The notes below the pieces were generated by a model. The model saw only the letters and a list, made by a program, of their open reading frames with translations, was not told where the DNA came from and made no database searches. Of a stretch of DNA of 64,000 nt, positions 59,000-64,000 are shown one piece after another; the stretch's first letter is position 1, and each line of letters starts with the position of its first letter. The translations under genes were made by a program, and so were the position numbers. Source of the stretch: Periconia sp. R9002 (Eukaryota; Ascomycota; Dothideomycetes; Pleosporales; Periconiaceae); NCBI GenBank assembly GCA_023627715.1, contig JAMAHW010000068.1:1-64000 (forward strand). The letters run 5' to 3'.

Positions 59000-61418
59000 T
59001 CATCTAGGACAAAAATTTCCACCACTGTGCTACTCCCACTTCACTTTGAGCCACATCAAACCACCGCCGATCTAGCTAAGAATCCAGAGTTTCTTGAAGC
59101 TTGTTCAAAGCAGATCGATCTAATACTCTACGCTAGCGGGGATCTCCCAGAAGCATTGGGAAATGCCGTCGCGGCCAAGATACCCATGCGTTGCCAGTAC
59201 GGTGCTACTGAACTGGGCTTCTTGAATCAGCTCATATCATCCGAGCTATCTATCACCCAACGATTGGCGATATATGCGGTTTCATCCCGACCTAGGACCT
59301 GAATATGAAGAAATAAACCCGGGATTATATGAGCTGGTAGTCAAAAAGGAGCCACGATATGAGAAAAATCAGCTACCATTCACTATCCGGCCATTGCAGC
59401 AATTGAAGGCTTACAGGTCGAAGGACTTATTTGAAAAACATCCCGCCCTTCCAGAATATTGGGCCTGGCATGCGCGCTCGGATGATATCATTGTCTTTCT
59501 CAACGGGTTAAAGGTTAATCCTATATCTACGGAACAACTAATCTTAACAAGTAATAAGGATGTCTCTGCTGTCTTGGTAGTCGGTACACAGCGGTTCCAA
59601 GCAGCGTTGCTCGTGTAATCGTCCACAACAACAGAAAAGTCTGCATTGATTGAGGCAATCTGGCCTTCGGTGGAGAAAGCGAATGAAAATGCTCCGGCGT
59701 ATGCGCAGATCGAGAAGCACATGGTTCTGATAATTTACCCTGAGAAGCCAATGGTCCGATCAGGGAAAGGCACAATTCAACGAGCAAGCACTCTCGCCCA
59801 GTACTCTACCGAGATTGATCAGTTGTATCAGAATGCCGACGCAATACTTACTGGCGTCCAACGAGCCTCTTTAGACTCCAAGAACTCTAAAGCAGTATCA
59901 TTGTTCATAAAGCGAGCGATTTCCGACATCAACCCGGACTTGGTGCCAAATGACACGGAGAATTTCTTTGCCTCCGGAATGGATTCATTAGTCTCGGTGA
60001 GATTGGTGAGAGTGCTGAGACACGGGCTTGGACAGCCGGATTTCAATGTGTCCGATATTCACGGTTATCCTAGTATCAAGCAATTGACGACACAACGCAT
60101 CGTCAATGGACAACTCAACGATGAAGGGAAGAACCCTCAGCGAGAGACTATCGAAATGGAAAGTATATTGGAAAGCCTTCATCAAGACGTTCGAAATATT
60201 CAACCGATTCCACCATTCCAACAAGTCCAAATGAAGTCACGTGAGTCCGATGAAGTGGTTCTCTTGACAGGATCGACTGGGTCTCTGGGCACACAACTTC
60301 TGGAAGCACTGCTCGCAAAGCCCAAAATATCCCATGTGTACTGTCTCGATTGACGCGAGGATGCTGAGAAGATTTAAGAAGCCAACAGCAAATGTAATGG
60401 ATTTCCTCTTGATCAGTACAAAACCCGCATCAGCTTTTTGCAGGTCAGCTTGGATAATCCAAGCTTTGGTCTTGATGAGTATACGTATTCACTTCTTCTT
60501 TCTACTGTGACCCTTATCATTCACAGCCCGTGGTCCGTCAATTTCATCATGCCCATAAAATCATTCATACCCCAGTTCAACGGAATGATCAACCTGTTTC
60601 GCTTCATGGCATCCAGACACGATACTCCGCCAAAGTTGTTATACATTTCTTCCATCAGCGCAGTGTCTGACTTCTTACGCCCTGGATCCAACCACTCCAC
60701 TATCCCGGAAAAGGCCATTCGTGATCTTCAAGCCCCACTCAAAATCGGATATGCCAGATCGAAGCTGGTAGCTGAGATTCTATGTGATACAGCTGCACAG
60801 AGCTTACGCATACCCATTTCTTTTGCTCGTGTAGGTCAAATCGCAGGGAGAGTTGGAGATGACCGGACTTTGAGTGTGTGGAATACAGTCGAATGGCTTC
60901 CCAGCATCGTAATCACGTTCATTGCGCTTGGAGCTCTGCCAGAAGATCTTGGTGCCGAACTCAACAAGGTAACATGGATGCCCTCCGATATGCTATCTAG
61001 AGCGCTCGTTGAGCTAAGCGTCTCGAGCAACGACAAAACCGGCGACAACACCGGAGCTGAAGTGTTCAACTTGGTCAATCCGAGCACTACCACATGGCAA
61101 CACGTAGCGCCCATTTTTGTCTCAAGCATCCAGAAGCACACGAATAAACAGATCGATATAGTGGATAGTGCGAAATGGCTTGAGAAGGTCAAGAGGGTCA
61201 CCGAGGATTACCAAGGTGACATGACGGAGCTTGCGCGTACGCACCCTGCCATCAAACTGCAGGGCTTCTTTGAAACCCACATGTTCCGAACAGGCAAACC
61301 GCTGGAGTGGGATGTTGAGAACGCTACATCAGCCAGCGTCACTTTGAAGGAAATGCCCGCTGTGAACGAAGGGTGGATAGATCGCTGGGTTAAAGGCTGG
61401 TTGAGTATTTTAGCTTAG
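59000..61418 (+). pseudogene. NRPS-like reductase (A-T-R), 5'-truncated and decayed
   Basis: Residual adenylation domain: CQYGATELGF, YELVVKK, YRSKDLFEKHP and ARSDDIIVFLNGLKVNP. A carrier domain follows with phosphopantetheine Ser in NFFASGMDSLVS, then a thioester-reductase domain with NADPH motif VVLLTGSTGSLGTQLLE and catalytic YARSK. Such enzymes reduce a carrier-bound acid to an aldehyde or alcohol. The N-terminal two thirds of the adenylation domain are missing, and an internal deletion appears to join HQTTADL to KNPEFL. A frameshift lies near 59260, and nonsense codons occur at 59616 (TAA), 60351 (TGA) and 60375 (TAA), all inside an otherwise continuous frame that ends normally at 61418. 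No start codon or 5' exons were found. Confidence 0.85.
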
Positions 61419-61556
61419 GGAGAAGTATAGGCCGTGTTTAAAAGACGTAGATAATGCATATTAATTTAATTAGCGTGTTAAGTGACTTTCGAAATTGTCT
61501 CTTTGTACTTCGTTCACCTGCTAACATCTTGCTATTGAGTGTACACAGATTCTCTA

Positions 61557-63921
61557 TTAAGATTTCCCCTTATACATTCGACCTTCGTCTAGAACATTAT
61601 CTAGCTGTTTCACAAATGCGCTTTCAAGGTTCGATAACGTGTCTGGTGTAGTCGTCATACTTGCCATGAGATAAATCACACTCCCCAGGACGCGAGAGTG
61701 AATATGCAAGTCTTGATAAGAAGGGTTGTTGAGAAGAGCGTCGCGCAGTCCGATGGCAGCTGTTGATGCGTATCCTAAATGCTGTTACTTGGACTGATTC
61801 AATATTCTGGATAATTTGGGAAGTGACATACCACTGTTCGAATCATCTTTCAGCGACACTGCGAGTACTGAACCGATTGCTATAACGTGATCCACTGTGG
61901 GATGGTGGGAGATCTCAACTACCGCTCTCCGACTCCACATACTCCAGATCTGATTCTTATGTGACGTGGGTGGAGTCATCATATCATTCTGATTGGGAGA
62001 AGTTCTCGTCTCATCTTTCCATTCCGCCCTGAAGGCTTCCCATTCACTGCTCCCACTCAGCTCCTTCATCGCTTGCAGGCTCGTGTTACCAATGTGGCAT
62101 CCAATGGGATGTGCGGTATAACTGTGGCCGTGAAGAAGAGCGTCAGACTTTTCGTCGCCAAGAAACGCTTCAAATATGCTATCAGATGCGACTGTCGCAC
62201 TGAGAGGAAGTAAACCCCCAGTGAGAAGTTTCGCGTGGATTGAGATATCAGGGTGTGTTTCCAGGAAAGAAGCGGAGCTGAAACGACCAAGACGATAGAG
62301 GCCCGTGAATACTTCGTCGAAAACGACAGGCAAACCAGTCCAAGCGTTCGTATCTTCTGGTGTGTCTGCAGACTCAACGAATTTGTACCCACGCACAACT
62401 TCTACAAGGGTTCGCTGAAAAACCGGGTCAACAAAAAGCATACCGCCTGCACCAAGGATGATAGGCTCCATAACCAGTGCGCCATACTTTCGGTCTTGTT
62501 TTTTGACGAGGTTGTCTAGTTGTTGGGTGATATATGTTTTATAGAGGAACTGGGGTCCTCTTTTCTCGAAGTCAAAAACATCATCCAGGCTATCAAACTC
62601 CACAGCATCTCCGAAATCTTGCTTCGCATCAGCGGGTGGCTCAACAATCCATTTCCCTTTTCTCATTTTAACGGTTGGAAAATCGAGCCAGTAACCACGT
62701 CCGCGATACCAGTCCACCTTTTTGTTGTAGATACAGGGCTCCGATGCATCCATGGCACCAATAGTGTCTCCGTGGTAGCTCCCTTTCAAGCCTAGCACGC
62801 CGATGTCCGAAGAAGTATCCCAGTTGTAACGCAAGCACGAGGCACGTAGAGCCATCTTGATACCCACTTCGGTAGCAGTGCTCCCGTTATCCGTGTAGAA
62901 GCACTTGGTCAGGCGCGGATTGTTCAAACCACCAAGGAGCCTCTCGGCAAGTGTGATTGCTGGTTGGTGGGTGGCTCCAGCAAACATAACATGGCCATAT
63001 CGGCCTGCAGCATAAGCTGCCGCCAAAGAGAGTTTTGGGTTTCCGTGGCCAAGTCCTTGTGTCCACCAAGATGCAGAACCATCGAATGCGGGATAGAAGA
63101 GGGGATGGTCAGTGCTATTCTTCAAGCTACCGGTTGATTTTCCTGCTTGCTTGGTCTGGAAGTAATCCCCATAGGCCGAATCAAACACGAGTATGTCTTC
63201 AGGCTTTTCAATATGTTTATGCTGTGTGAAAGGGTGCCATATCGACTTGCTTGTCCGGGATGCTATGCTATCAAGTTCTTCCAGCCGCTTGCCATGTTGG
63301 TTAATGAGATGATCAGCAATTTTATGAAGTTCCCGGGAGTCACTTTCCGTGCTGTAATACTTTCGCATCTTCTCAATTTCGTAGTCAGGGGTGGCATCTT
63401 GCAAGTCCGGGATCCACAACGGTTCAAAAGTGGCGATATCTCTTTCCTCAAAGTACGCGCGTAAATACTCGGAGTTTTTGTACATTCCTTTGTCGTCGAA
63501 GCAAACAACAGCAGCAACATCATAGCCACGCATAATCAAGGATTCAGAAGCTGAGATCGTGCAGGCGATACCACCTAGTCTATGGTCACCAACGAGGATT
63601 ACTGGCATACGCAGAGGACGGAACAAGTCTGCTTGTGGAACGCCTGATGGACCGGGACTGAGTACGCCTCCAGCAGTTTCAACAATAGCAAGTCCCGCAG
63701 AGTTGCAATGTTCGATATTATGAGATGAAAATTCTTGAAGTTGAGAAAAAAGCTTTTGAACGATAGCTCTATCGCTGGGCTAGTCGCTGTCAGCTTCAAG
63801 TGAAATTGCCCAGCTCGTTCACAACGGTACCTACAATTTTCCCCGAATCTCTCGCGGCGACATGAGGGCTCACAGCTTCCTTAAACTGAAAAAGAGTTGC
63901 CGCTTTGGATCCGGTATATTT
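61557..63921 (-). CDS. bioDA: Bifunctional dethiobiotin synthetase/DAPA aminotransferase, 5' end outside
   Basis: Readable exons are 63921-63835, 63779-61832 and 61774-61557; positions 63922-64000 look like intron, and the start is beyond the window. The N-terminal domain is dethiobiotin synthetase (KYTGSKAATLFQFKEAVSPH, ETAGGVLSPGPSG, VILVGDHRLGG). The C-terminal domain is the fold-type I PLP aminotransferase that makes 7,8-diaminopelargonate: WTQGLGHGNP, GSTATEVGIKMALR, GSYHGDTIGAMD, DEVFTGLYRLGRF and the PLP lysine in HAKLLTGGLLPL. The fusion performs two consecutive biotin-synthesis steps and is the usual form in fungi and plants, generally mitochondrial. The last exon (YASTAAIGLRDALLN) is needed because the frame otherwise stops inside the final intron. 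No breaks seen. Confidence 0.92.
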
Positions 63922-64000
63922 CTGAAAATAGCTGCGTTTTTGTAAGTCACTGCACCATGACCTTCACTGATACAACCAAAGCTGTCCACGCTAAAGACAC

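Noticed and set aside
1..64000. CRISPR arrays, rRNA genes, complete transposons
   Set aside because: No regularly spaced repeats, no rRNA signatures and no transposase, reverse transcriptase or integrase motifs were seen on either strand.

Overview
The window is chromosomal DNA from a filamentous ascomycete. The core genes (AP-1/Yap1-type bZIP, PAN2, ICP55, a fused biotin gene) and the accessory families (HET domain, DUF6594, CYP65-like P450) fit a Dothideomycete, probably Pleosporales; that placement is my inference. Genes carry short introns of about 43-70 nt with GT..AG borders and one GC..AG. All exon boundaries were worked out by hand from reading frame, splice sites and family conservation.

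Positions 1-17.4 kb are a dense conserved block: a partial glyoxalase-like protein, a SIRT5-type sirtuin divergent from the mitochondrial peptidase ICP55, the oxidative-stress regulator AP1, a Tudor splicing factor (SPF30 type), the deadenylase subunit PAN2 and a conserved orphan. Positions 17.7-29.7 kb are more variable: a long protein ending in a trypsin-like domain, a P450, a secreted multicopper oxidase, and two orphans, the second ending inside a small palindromic repeat array.

Positions 29.7-51.3 kb are gene-poor accessory DNA. Only a few credible genes occur: two DUF6594-type membrane proteins, an intron-containing retropepsin-like protease gene with an N-myristoylation-type start plus a second decayed fragment of that kind, and some weak multi-exon candidates. 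Much of the rest shows no coding signal.

Positions 51.3-61.4 kb mix decayed and intact genes: a HET-domain pseudogene whose C-terminal half is still open, a 5'-truncated Ser/Thr-rich gene ending at a perfect 12-bp palindrome, an intact HET-domain gene, and a 5'-truncated NRPS-like reductase (A-T-R) broken by a frameshift and nonsense codons. The window ends in an apparently intact bifunctional biotin gene (dethiobiotin synthetase/DAPA aminotransferase) running off the right edge. The most unusual material is the accessory set of retropepsin-like gene, DUF6594 proteins and HET genes, which could be a non-self-recognition locus; this is inference only.
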